The notes beneath the pieces were generated by a model. That model worked only from the letters and a program-made list of their open reading frames with translations, was not told the DNA's origin and made no database searches. A stretch of 64,000 bases of DNA, taken from positions 62,001-126,000 of the forward strand of contig NZ_JBJMAV010000001.1 in NCBI RefSeq assembly GCF_046600715.1, read 5' to 3'. This DNA comes from Lysobacter_C viscosus (GTDB taxonomy: Bacteria > Pseudomonadota > Gammaproteobacteria > Xanthomonadales > Xanthomonadaceae). The position numbers were made by a program, and so were the translations under genes. Of this stretch, positions 49,455-59,589 are shown in pieces (position 1 is the stretch's first letter; every line of letters begins with the position of its first letter).

Positions 49455-50833
49455 TGGCGCACGACACGCACCACGACTACTCCCGGGGGTACGGCCCGGT
49501 GGGCCCCGCCCCGTCCGAGCACAGCGTCGTCTACACGACCCTGCACTTCGACACTCCGTGGTCCTACGACAACTACCTCAAGACCGGTGGCTACAGCGCC
49601 TGGCGCAGGATCCTCAGCGAGAAGATCGCGCCGGCCGACGTGATCGAGATGGTCAAGCAGTCGGGCCTGCGGGGCCGCGGCGGCGCCGGCTTCCCCACGG
49701 GGCTGAAGTGGAGCTTCATGCCCAAGGGCAGTGGCACCCAGAAGTACATCCTGTGCAACTCCGACGAGTCCGAACCGGGCACCGCGAAGGACCGCGACAT
49801 CCTGCGTTACAACCCGCATGCGGTGGTGGAGGGCATGGCCATCGCCTGCTACGCCACCGGCAGCACGGTGGCCTACAACTACCTGCGCGGCGAGTTCCAC
49901 CACGAGCCGTTCGAGCACTTCGAGCAGGCACTGAAGGACGCCTACGAGCACGGCTGGCTGGGCAAGGACGTGCTGGGCAGCGGCATCGACGTCGACATCT
50001 ACGGTGCCCTGGGCGCGGGTGCGTACATCTGCGGCGAGGAAACGGCATTGATGGAGTCGCTGGAGGGCAAGAAGGGCCAGCCGCGCTACAAGCCGCCGTT
50101 CCCCGCCAACTACGGCCTGTTCGGCAAGCCGACCACCATCAACAACACCGAGACGTATGCCTCGGTGCCGGCGATCATCCGCAACGGCGCGGAGTGGTTC
50201 CTCAACCTGGGCAAGCCCAACAACGGCGGGCCCAAGGTGTTCTCGGTGTCGGGCCATGTCGCCAGGCCCGGCAACTACGAGGTCCGGCTGGGCACGCCGT
50301 TCGCCGACCTGCTGGAGATGGCTGGCGGCATGCGTGCCAGCGCCCGGATCAAGGGCGTGATCCCCGGTGGCTCCTCGATGCCGGTGCTGCCGGGCGAGAC
50401 GATGATGGGCCTGACCATGGACTACGACTCGATCCAGAAGGCCGGCTCCGGCCTGGGCTCGGGTGCGGTCATCGTCATGGACGAGACCACCTGCATGGTG
50501 CGCGCCTGCCAGCGCATCTCGCGCTTCTACTTCAAGGAAAGCTGCGGCCAGTGCACTCCGTGCCGCGAAGGCACCGGCTGGATGTACCGCATGCTCACGC
50601 GCATCGTCGACAGGCAGGCCACGCTCGAGGACCTGCACATGCTGCGGGCCTCGGCGGGGCAGATCGAGGGACACACCATCTGCGCGTTCGGCGAGGCGGC
50701 GGCATGGCCGGTGCAGGGGTTCCTGCGCCACTTCTGGGACGAATTCGAGTACGCGATCGTGAACCGGCGGTTCCTGGTTGACGACCAGCGCGACGGCACG
50801 GTGGTGCCGGCGACCAGGGCGGTGGCCGCATGA
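49454..50833 (+). CDS. nuoF: NADH-quinone oxidoreductase subunit F
   Basis: A 459-residue 51-kDa subunit with the NADH site, FMN and 4Fe-4S cluster N3. FMN/NADH loops: GRGGAGFPTGLKW and GAGAYICGEETALMESLEG; cluster ligands: ESCGQCTPCREGTGWM plus a later Cys in HTICAFGEAA. It accepts electrons from NADH at the tip of the arm. Its TGA overlaps the ATG of a 36-codon frame rather than nuoG directly. Confidence 0.97.
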   Translation: MAHDTHHDYSRGYGPVGPAPSEHSVVYTTLHFDTPWSYDNYLKTGGYSAWRRILSEKIAPADVIEMVKQSGLRGRGGAGFPTGLKWSFMPKGSGTQKYILCNSDESEPGTAKDRDILRYNPHAVVEGMAIACYATGSTVAYNYLRGEFHHEPFEHFEQALKDAYEHGWLGKDVLGSGIDVDIYGALGAGAYICGEETALMESLEGKKGQPRYKPPFPANYGLFGKPTTINNTETYASVPAIIRNGAEWFLNLGKPNNGGPKVFSVSGHVARPGNYEVRLGTPFADLLEMAGGMRASARIKGVIPGGSSMPVLPGETMMGLTMDYDSIQKAGSGLGSGAVIVMDETTCMVRACQRISRFYFKESCGQCTPCREGTGWMYRMLTRIVDRQATLEDLHMLRASAGQIEGHTICAFGEAAAWPVQGFLRHFWDEFEYAIVNRRFLVDDQRDGTVVPATRAVAA

Positions 50834-50940
50834 GCACGGCGCTTCTCCAGCTCCCCGGCCACGTCCGCGCCGGGCGCGCCCGCGTCCAGCCCCTCGACCC
50901 GAGGGGCATCGCCGCAATGAACAACGGTGTCGCCGCATGA
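50830..50940 (+). CDS. Small reading frame bridging nuoF and nuoG (36 aa)
   Basis: A 36-codon frame starting inside the nuoF stop (ATGA) and ending inside the nuoG start (ATGA): begins MSTALLQLPGHVRAG and ends AAMNNGVAA. I recognise no domain; it is basic and Pro/Ala/Arg-rich. The two junctions share nearly the same 14 bases (GTGGCCGCATGAGC at 50822-50835, GTCGCCGCATGAGC at 50929-50942), so the segment may have arisen by duplication. nuoG has no SD of its own, so the frame may mainly carry ribosomes to nuoG. Whether the peptide is functional is unknown. Confidence 0.45.
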   Translation: MSTALLQLPGHVRAGRARVQPLDPRGIAAMNNGVAA

Positions 50941-53165
50941 GCGCCCAACCGGTAAACCCGAACCTGCCGCCCGACCAGGTCACCGTCTTCATCGACGGCG
51001 TGGAGATGGCCGCGCCCAAGGGCTCGATGATCATCCAGGCCGCCGACAGGGCGGGCATCCCGATCCCGCGCTTCTGCTACCACGACAAGCTGTCCATCGC
51101 GGCCAACTGCCGGATGTGCCTGGTCGAGGTCGAGAAGATGCCCAAGCCGGCGCCGGCGTGCGCAACGCCGGTGATGGATGGCATGCAGGTCACCACGCGT
51201 AGCGAAAAGGCGTTGAAGTCGCAGCGCAACGTGATGGAGTTCCTGCTGATCAACCACCCGCTGGATTGCCCGGTGTGCGACCAGGGCGGCGAGTGCGAGC
51301 TGCAGGACCTTTCGATGGGCTACGGCCGATCGGTCAGTCGCTTCGCCGAGCGCAAGCGCGTGGTGCCCGACGAGGACATCGGCCCGCTGGTCGCCACCGA
51401 GATGACCCGCTGCATCCACTGCACGCGCTGCGTGCGCTTCACCGCGGAAGTCGCCGGCACCTACGAGCTGGGCGGCATGTACCGCGGCGAGAACCTCCAG
51501 ATCGGCACCTACGACGGCAAGCCGCTGATCACCGAGTTGTCGGGCAACGTCATCGACGTCTGCCCGGTGGGCGCTTTGACCAACAAGGTGTTCCAGTTCC
51601 GCGCCCGCCCGTGGGAGCTGATGGCGCGCGAATCGCTGGGCTACCACGATGCGCTGGGCAGCAACCTGTTCCACCACGCGCGCCGCGGCGAAGTGCTCCG
51701 CAGCGTTCCGCGCGACAACGACGGCGTCAACGAATGCTGGCTGTCGGATCGCGATCGCTATGCCCACCAGGGCCTGTATGCCGCCGACCGTGCGATGGTG
51801 CCCATGGTCAAGGACGCCGGCCAGTGGCGCGAGGCAAGCTGGGACGAGGCGCTGGCGCGGGCGACGCAGATCCTGCGCGACAACGCCGCCGACGGCCTGG
51901 GCATGCTGGTCCACCCGGCCACGTCGAACGAAGAGGGTGCGCTGCTCGCGGGCCTCGCCGAGGCGCTGGACACCGGCCACCTTGACCACCGAATCGGCCT
52001 GGCCGACCTGTCGGATGGCGCGGTGGCGGAGCGTTTCGCCATGTCCGTCGCCGACATCGAGCAGGCGGACTGCGTGGTGCTGGTCGGCACCGACCTCCGG
52101 CACGAACTGCCGCTCGTCAACCACCGCGTTCGCAAGGCCTGGACCCGCGGCGCCAAGGTGCATGCGATCAACCCGGTCGAGTTCGACCAGACCTTCGACC
52201 TGGCATCCAAGCAGATCGTGGCCCCGTCGGGGATCGTGAACGCGCTGGGCGACGTTGCGCTGCGCGAGGCGGTGACGGGTGCTAACAGCGCGGTGATCAT
52301 CGTCGGCGCACTCGCGGAGAGCGGCCCACACGCCGCGTCCATCCGCGAAGCCGCACGCACGCTCGCGCAAGCCAGCGGCGCCGCCGTGTGCCGGATCCCG
52401 CAGGGCGCCAACGCGCTCGGGCTGTCCGACCACGGTGTCCTGCCGACGGGCCTGGATGCCCGTGCAATGCTGGCCCAGCCCCGTTCGGCGTACGTGCTCT
52501 ACGGCATCGAACCCGGCCTTGATTTCGCTGACAGCGCGGGCGCGATGCAGGCGCTGGGTGCGGCGGCGGTGGTGGCCTTCAGCCACTTCGCCTGCGAGTC
52601 GACGCTGGCCGTGGCCGACGTGATCCTGCCGATCGGCCTGCTGCCCGAGATCGACGCGACGCTCACCAACCTCGACGGACGCGAGCAACGGGCGGTCCCG
52701 GCGGGCGCATTGCCCGGCCAGGCGCGCCCGGGCTGGAAGGTGCTGCGTGCACTGGCCGGCGGGATGGACGCCCCGGGCTTCGATTTCACCGACCTGGCCG
52801 GTCTGCGCGCGGGCATTGCCAAGCGTGAGGTCACGGTGTCGCGCTCGGACGCGCCCGGCAACGCGGACGAGGGCCTGGAAGTGGCGGTGAGCATCGGCAT
52901 CTACCGCACCGACGCCACGGTCCGGCGCGCTGCCGCGTTGCAGGCGCACCCGTTGAACCATGGGCCGCGGGTGGTGTTGAACCCCGCCGATGCCGGGTCG
53001 ACGATCGGCGAGGCCACGGTCGGGCGCTTCAGCACCGCGATGGGCACTGCCACCGTGCCGGTGATCCTGAGCGACAAGGTCGCCCCGGGCACGGCGTGGG
53101 TCGAAGGCGGGCACGGTGCAACCGCGCCGCTGGCTTCGGCCCGCATCCAGGCAGGGAGGGGTTGA
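50937..53165 (+). CDS. nuoG: NADH-quinone oxidoreductase subunit G
   Basis: A 742-residue 75-kDa subunit carrying several clusters. The N-terminal ferredoxin domain has the 2Fe-2S set (FCYH...CRMCLVEVEK...PACATPV); next is the His/Cys ligand set HPLDCPVCDQGGECELQ, then CIHCTRCVRF with CPVGAL. The C-terminal two thirds are a molybdopterin-oxidoreductase fold without cofactor. It is shorter than E. coli NuoG (about 908) but like other xanthomonad and mitochondrial-type subunits. ATG 50937 overlaps the 36-codon frame; the sequence before it offers no SD. Confidence 0.95.
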   Translation: MSAQPVNPNLPPDQVTVFIDGVEMAAPKGSMIIQAADRAGIPIPRFCYHDKLSIAANCRMCLVEVEKMPKPAPACATPVMDGMQVTTRSEKALKSQRNVMEFLLINHPLDCPVCDQGGECELQDLSMGYGRSVSRFAERKRVVPDEDIGPLVATEMTRCIHCTRCVRFTAEVAGTYELGGMYRGENLQIGTYDGKPLITELSGNVIDVCPVGALTNKVFQFRARPWELMARESLGYHDALGSNLFHHARRGEVLRSVPRDNDGVNECWLSDRDRYAHQGLYAADRAMVPMVKDAGQWREASWDEALARATQILRDNAADGLGMLVHPATSNEEGALLAGLAEALDTGHLDHRIGLADLSDGAVAERFAMSVADIEQADCVVLVGTDLRHELPLVNHRVRKAWTRGAKVHAINPVEFDQTFDLASKQIVAPSGIVNALGDVALREAVTGANSAVIIVGALAESGPHAASIREAARTLAQASGAAVCRIPQGANALGLSDHGVLPTGLDARAMLAQPRSAYVLYGIEPGLDFADSAGAMQALGAAAVVAFSHFACESTLAVADVILPIGLLPEIDATLTNLDGREQRAVPAGALPGQARPGWKVLRALAGGMDAPGFDFTDLAGLRAGIAKREVTVSRSDAPGNADEGLEVAVSIGIYRTDATVRRAAALQAHPLNHGPRVVLNPADAGSTIGEATVGRFSTAMGTATVPVILSDKVAPGTAWVEGGHGATAPLASARIQAGRG

Positions 53166-53167
53166 GC

Positions 53168-54229
53168 ATGATGGGTGCCGTGGTCGATCCCTTCCGCGAC
53201 TGGTTGCTGTCGTTCGGCAATGTCGGCGCGGTCGCATGGATCGTGCTGAAGATCCTTGCCATCGCCATGCCGGTGATCATCAGCGTCGCGTTCTACGTGG
53301 TCTGGGAACGCAAGCTGATCGGCTGGATGCACGTCCGCCGTGGCCCGATGTACGTCGGCATGGGGGTGCTGCAGGCCTTCGCCGACGTGTTCAAGCTGCT
53401 GTTCAAGGAAGTCATCCAGCCCACGCGGGCGGAGCCGTTCCTCTACAAGCTGGCCCCCCTGCTGGCCCTGGCACCGGCCTTCGCGGCATGGGCGGTGGTC
53501 CCGTTCGATGCACAACTGGTGCTGTCGAACGCCAACGCGGGCCTGCTGTACCTGCTGGCGATGACCTCGCTGGGCGTGTACGGCATCATCCTGGCCGGCT
53601 GGGCCTCCAACTCCAAGTACGCATTCCTGGGCGCGATGCGCGCCGCGGCGCAGGTGGTGTCCTACGAAATCGCGATGGGCTTCGCGATGGTGGGCGTCAT
53701 GGTTGCCGCGGGCAGCCTCAACCTGTCCCGGATCGTGATGGCACAGTCGGGCAACGCCGGGTTCCTGGAGTGGTTCTGGCTGCCGTTGCTGCCGCTGTTC
53801 GTGGTCTATTTCATCTCCGGCGTGGCCGAGACCAACCGCGCGCCGTTCGACGTGGTGGAAGGCGAGTCGGAAATCGTCGCCGGGCACATGGTCGAGTACT
53901 CGGGTTCGGCGTTCGCGCTGTTCTTCCTCGCCGAATACGCCAACATGATCCTGATCAGCTTCCTGACCGCGATCTTCTTCCTGGGCGGCTGGCTCAGCCC
54001 GTTCCAGGGGATGGGCATCCCGTTCCTGTCGGTTGACGGCTGGTGGTGGCTGCTGGCCAAGGTGTTCTTCTTCGCCAGTTGCTTCATCTGGTTCCGCGCC
54101 TCGTTCCCGCGCTACCGCTATGACCAGATCATGCGGCTGGGCTGGAAGGTCTTCATTCCGATCACCATCGCCTGGATCGTCGTCGTCGCGCTGATGGCGT
54201 ACCACGACGTCTTCCTGCCGGGGCAATAA
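53168..54229 (+). CDS. nuoH: NADH-quinone oxidoreductase subunit H
   Basis: A 353-residue membrane subunit with eight or so TM helices that forms part of the quinone channel. Conserved motifs: YVVWERKLIGWMHVRRGPMYVG, the loop VAETNRAPFDVVEGESEIVAGHMVEYSG (acidic residues at the quinone cavity; key EGESE) and FIWFRASFPRYRYDQIM. Two consecutive ATGs (53168 and 53171) follow GAGGGG; either could start. Confidence 0.95.
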   Translation: MMGAVVDPFRDWLLSFGNVGAVAWIVLKILAIAMPVIISVAFYVVWERKLIGWMHVRRGPMYVGMGVLQAFADVFKLLFKEVIQPTRAEPFLYKLAPLLALAPAFAAWAVVPFDAQLVLSNANAGLLYLLAMTSLGVYGIILAGWASNSKYAFLGAMRAAAQVVSYEIAMGFAMVGVMVAAGSLNLSRIVMAQSGNAGFLEWFWLPLLPLFVVYFISGVAETNRAPFDVVEGESEIVAGHMVEYSGSAFALFFLAEYANMILISFLTAIFFLGGWLSPFQGMGIPFLSVDGWWWLLAKVFFFASCFIWFRASFPRYRYDQIMRLGWKVFIPITIAWIVVVALMAYHDVFLPGQ

Positions 54230-54232
54230 GGC

Positions 54233-54721
54233 ATGACCCGACTCGTTTCCTACTTCAAGAGCCTGCTGCTGCTGGAGCTGTTCCAGGGGCTGGGGCTGAC
54301 GTTGAAGTACCTGTTCAAGCCCAAGTACACGCTGATGTACCCGATGGAGAAGACGCCGCAGTCGCCGCGCTTCCGCGGCATCCACGCGCTGCGCCGGTAT
54401 CCCAATGGCGAGGAGCGCTGCATCGCGTGCAAGTTGTGCGAGGCGGTCTGCCCGGCGCTGGCGATCACCATCGACTCGGATCGTCGCGAGGACGGCACCC
54501 GGCGCACCACGCGGTACGACATCGACCTGTTCAAGTGCATCTATTGCGGCTTCTGCGAGGAGTCGTGCCCGGTGGATTCGATCGTCGAGACCCACATCCA
54601 CGAATACCACTTCGAACTGCGCGGACAGAACATCGTCACCAAGCCGCAGCTGCTGGCGATCGGCGACCGCCTCGAGGCGGAGATCGCCGAGCGCCGGGCC
54701 GCCGACGCGCCCTTCCGCTGA
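54233..54721 (+). CDS. nuoI: NADH-quinone oxidoreductase subunit I
   Basis: A 162-residue subunit with two 4Fe-4S clusters (N6a, N6b): CIACKLCEAVCPALAI and CIYCGFCEESCPVDSI. An amphipathic N-terminal region precedes them (LFKPKYTLMYPMEKTPQSPRF). It relays electrons to NuoB. Three base pairs separate it from nuoH and 9 from nuoJ. Confidence 0.97.
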   Translation: MTRLVSYFKSLLLLELFQGLGLTLKYLFKPKYTLMYPMEKTPQSPRFRGIHALRRYPNGEERCIACKLCEAVCPALAITIDSDRREDGTRRTTRYDIDLFKCIYCGFCEESCPVDSIVETHIHEYHFELRGQNIVTKPQLLAIGDRLEAEIAERRAADAPFR

Positions 54722-54730
54722 GTACCCCGC

Positions 54731-55390
54731 ATGGATCCCGTGACCCTCGCTTTCTGGTTGTTCGCCCTCTCCTCCGTTGCCGCGGCGGTGGGCGTCATCA
54801 GCCTCAAGAACCCGGTGCATGCCGCGCTCAGCCTGGTGCTGACGTTCTTCTCCGTGGCCTGCGTCTGGCTGATCGCCGGTGCCGAGTTCCTCGGCGTGGC
54901 GCTGATCCTGGTGTACGTCGGCGCGGTGATGGTGCTGTTCCTGTTCGTGGTGATGATGCTCGACATCGACGTGGCGCCCCTGCGCGAGGGCTACGTGCGC
55001 TACCTGCCGGTCGGGCTGCTGGTGGCAGTGGTGATGCTGGTGGAGATGCTGGTCCTGATCGGGGTGAAGGTGCAGCTGGCCACGCCGCTGGCGGCCGACG
55101 CCGCGGCGGTGGAGGGCGTGTCCAACACGGTCTGGATCGCGCGCGCGCTGTTCACCACCTACCTGCTGCCGTTCGAAGTCGCGGCGGTGATCCTCACCGT
55201 GGCGGTGATCGCCGCGGTCATGCTGACGCTGCGCCGCCGCGAGGGCGCGAAGCACCAGGACCCGGGTGCACAGTCGCGCGTGCGCGCCGTGGACCGCGTG
55301 CGCCTGGTCAAGATGGATGCGGTGCGGCCGGAGCCGGCTCCGGCTCCGCGCGGCGGTGCCGATGATGCGCCGGCAGGGGAGGTACGCTGA
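54731..55390 (+). CDS. nuoJ: NADH-quinone oxidoreductase subunit J
   Basis: A 219-residue membrane subunit with five TM helices. The conserved TM3 segment is VALILVYVGAVMVLFLFVVMML (Tyr and Gly of the pi-bulge region: LVYVGAVMVLF). A C-terminal cytoplasmic extension of about 45 residues is rich in Arg, Pro and Ala. Its stop shares one base with the nuoK ATG. Confidence 0.94.
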   Translation: MDPVTLAFWLFALSSVAAAVGVISLKNPVHAALSLVLTFFSVACVWLIAGAEFLGVALILVYVGAVMVLFLFVVMMLDIDVAPLREGYVRYLPVGLLVAVVMLVEMLVLIGVKVQLATPLAADAAAVEGVSNTVWIARALFTTYLLPFEVAAVILTVAVIAAVMLTLRRREGAKHQDPGAQSRVRAVDRVRLVKMDAVRPEPAPAPRGGADDAPAGEVR

Positions 55391-55713
55391 TGGAACTGCT
55401 GACGGGCGCCCTGTCGCTGGGCCACTTCCTCACCCTGGGCGCGGCGCTGTTCTGCATCAGCGTCGCCGGCATCTTCCTCAACCGGAAGAACGTGATCGTC
55501 CTGCTGATGTCGCTGGAGCTGCTGCTTCTGGCGGTGAACATCAACTTCATCGCCTTCTCGCGCCAGCTTGGCGATCCGGCGGGTCAGGTATTCGTGTTCT
55601 TCATCCTGACGGTGGCCGCGGCGGAGGCGGCGATCGGGCTTGCGATCCTGGTCACCCTGTTCCGCAACCGCCGCACGATCAACGTCGCAGAAATCGATTC
55701 GATGAAGGGGTGA
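55390..55713 (+). CDS. nuoK: NADH-quinone oxidoreductase subunit K
   Basis: A 107-residue subunit with three TM helices and the two membrane-embedded glutamates of the proton path: SLELLLLAVNINF (TM2) and AAAEAAIGLAILV (TM3). The C-terminal NRRTINVAEIDSMKG is standard. It is the last gene before a 217-bp hairpin-rich spacer that interrupts the otherwise tight operon. Confidence 0.95.
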   Translation: MELLTGALSLGHFLTLGAALFCISVAGIFLNRKNVIVLLMSLELLLLAVNINFIAFSRQLGDPAGQVFVFFILTVAAAEAAIGLAILVTLFRNRRTINVAEIDSMKG

Positions 55714-55777
55714 GCAGCCGCGCTTGCGAGCCACTGCCTCGCGCGGCTGCGAACGCCTTGGGCGGGAGCCCAAGGCG
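55714..55777. other. Two strong hairpins in the nuoK-nuoL spacer
   Basis: Stem 1: GCAGCCGCGC (55714-55723) pairs exactly with 55741-55750 around a 17-nt loop, starting at the nuoK stop. Stem 2: CGCCTTGGGC (55754-55763) pairs exactly with 55768-55777 around GGGA. Neither has a T-run. The remainder of the 217-bp spacer (to 55930) contains no gene I can support. Confidence 0.6.
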
Positions 55778-55930
55778 GGAGCGATTTGATGAGCGCAGGA
55801 CGCGCGAATCCGGTCGCCGCGGCACGCTCGCGCGATGCAGCGCTTGGTTGCGCGCGCGACGACTGCCCGACCCATCGATGCAATTGCAGCAGCCGGCCCG
55901 CCGGCACCCGCAGCACACAACGGAAACGAA

Positions 55931-57991
<2,061 letters not shown>

Positions 57992-58004
57992 CAAGGACCG
58001 AGAC

Positions 58005-59543
58005 GTGACGACCCCCGAGCCCTTGAGCGGCACCTTCCCCCTGCTGAGCCTGCTGATCTGGCTGCCGATCCTCGGTGGCGTGCTGACGCTGGCCTTCGGT
58101 AACGCGCGCGCCAATGCGGCGCGCTGGTTCGCCACTGGCGTGGCGGTGCTGACGCTGCTGGCCAGCGTGCTGTTGTTCACCGGCTTCGACATGTCGCATT
58201 CCGGCATGCAGTTCGCCGAAGACCTCCCTTGGGTCCCGGCCTACGACATCCGCTACGCACTGGGCGCGGACGGCATCTCGGTGGCGCTGATCGGCCTGAC
58301 CACGCTGACCTCGCTGCTGGTGCTGGTCAGTGCATGGACCTCGATCGACAAGCGGGTCAGCCAGTACTACGCGGCGTTCCTGATCCTAGAGGGCCTGATG
58401 ATCGGCGTGTTCTCGGCGCTGGACGCGATCCTGTTCTACGTGTTCTTCGAGGGCATGCTGATCCCGATGTTCATCATCATCGGCGTCTGGGGCGGTCCGC
58501 GCCGGGTGTACGCCTCGGTTAAGTTCTTCCTGTACACGTTCCTGGGTTCGGTGTTCATGCTGGTCGGGCTGATCTACCTGTACCTCAAGGGGGGCAGCTG
58601 GCAGCTGGCCGACCTGTACCAGTTACCGCTGACGGCAACCGAACAGATGTGGATCTTCTTCGCCTTCCTGGCGGCGTTCGCGGTCAAGGTGCCGATGTTC
58701 CCGGTGCATACCTGGCTGCCGGACGCCCACGTCGAGGCGCCGACCGCGGGTTCTGTCGTGCTGGCGGCGATCATGCTGAAGATCGGCGGCTACGGCTTCA
58801 TCCGATTCACCTTGCCGGTGGTGCCGGACGCATCGCAGGAGTGGGCGTGGCTGGTGATCGCGTTGAGCCTGATCGCCGTGGTCTACGTCGGCCTGGTCGC
58901 GCTGGTGCAGGACGACATGAAGAAGCTGATCGCCTATTCGTCGATCTCGCACATGGGCTTCGTCACCCTGGGCACCTTCATCGCGTTCGCGCTGGTGCGC
59001 GACTACGGCAACGTCGACGCCGCCCGGCTGGGCCTGCAGGGCGCGATGGTGCAGATGATCAGCCACGGCTTCATCTCCGGTGCGATGTTCACCTGCGTCG
59101 GCGTGCTCTACGACCGCATGCACAGCCGCATGATCCGGGACTACGGCGGCGTCGCCAACGTGATGCCGTGGTTCGCGGTGTTCTTCGTGCTGTTCGCGAT
59201 GGCCAACGCCGGCCTGCCTGGCACCTCGGGGTTCGTGGGCGAATTCATGGTCATCCTGGCCAGCTTCCAGACCCATCCGCTGATCGCCTTCGCCGCGGCC
59301 ACCACGCTGATCATCGGCGCCGGCTACACGCTGTGGCTGGTCAAGCGCGTGCTGTGGGGCGAGGTCGGCAACGCCAACGTGGCCGCACTGAAGGATGTCA
59401 ACGCGCGCGAAGCCACGGTGCTGGGCGTGTTCGCCGCCGGCGTGCTGCTGCTGGGCCTGTGGCCCAAGCCACTGACCGACCTGATGGAGCCGGCGATCGG
59501 TGAACTGACCACCCACATCGCCGTCTCGAAGCTGGCGCCATGA
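58005..59543 (+). CDS. nuoM: NADH-quinone oxidoreductase subunit M
   Basis: A 512-residue antiporter-like proton-pumping subunit with about 14 TM helices. The family features are FYVFFEGMLIPMFIIIGVWGG (key Glu in FFEGMLIPM), KVPMFPVHTWLPDAHVEAPT (key Lys and His), and IAYSSISHMGFVTLG. GTG start with AAGGA 8 nt upstream. It sits 13 bp after nuoL. Confidence 0.96.
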   Translation: MTTPEPLSGTFPLLSLLIWLPILGGVLTLAFGNARANAARWFATGVAVLTLLASVLLFTGFDMSHSGMQFAEDLPWVPAYDIRYALGADGISVALIGLTTLTSLLVLVSAWTSIDKRVSQYYAAFLILEGLMIGVFSALDAILFYVFFEGMLIPMFIIIGVWGGPRRVYASVKFFLYTFLGSVFMLVGLIYLYLKGGSWQLADLYQLPLTATEQMWIFFAFLAAFAVKVPMFPVHTWLPDAHVEAPTAGSVVLAAIMLKIGGYGFIRFTLPVVPDASQEWAWLVIALSLIAVVYVGLVALVQDDMKKLIAYSSISHMGFVTLGTFIAFALVRDYGNVDAARLGLQGAMVQMISHGFISGAMFTCVGVLYDRMHSRMIRDYGGVANVMPWFAVFFVLFAMANAGLPGTSGFVGEFMVILASFQTHPLIAFAAATTLIIGAGYTLWLVKRVLWGEVGNANVAALKDVNAREATVLGVFAAGVLLLGLWPKPLTDLMEPAIGELTTHIAVSKLAP

Positions 59544-59589
59544 GCGCCGCCTGGCCCGCCGCCGGCGGGTCGAACCAAGAGATTCATCC

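Noticed and set aside
50595..53237. Long minus-strand frames opposite nuoF and nuoG (880 codons), continued by another at 52901-55255.
   Set aside because: The sense strand encodes textbook complex I subunits; the antisense products have no recognisable motifs.
55835..55930. An N-terminal extension of NuoL starting at 55835.
   Set aside because: It adds 32 low-complexity residues absent from NuoL, and ATG 55931 already gives the standard N-terminus.
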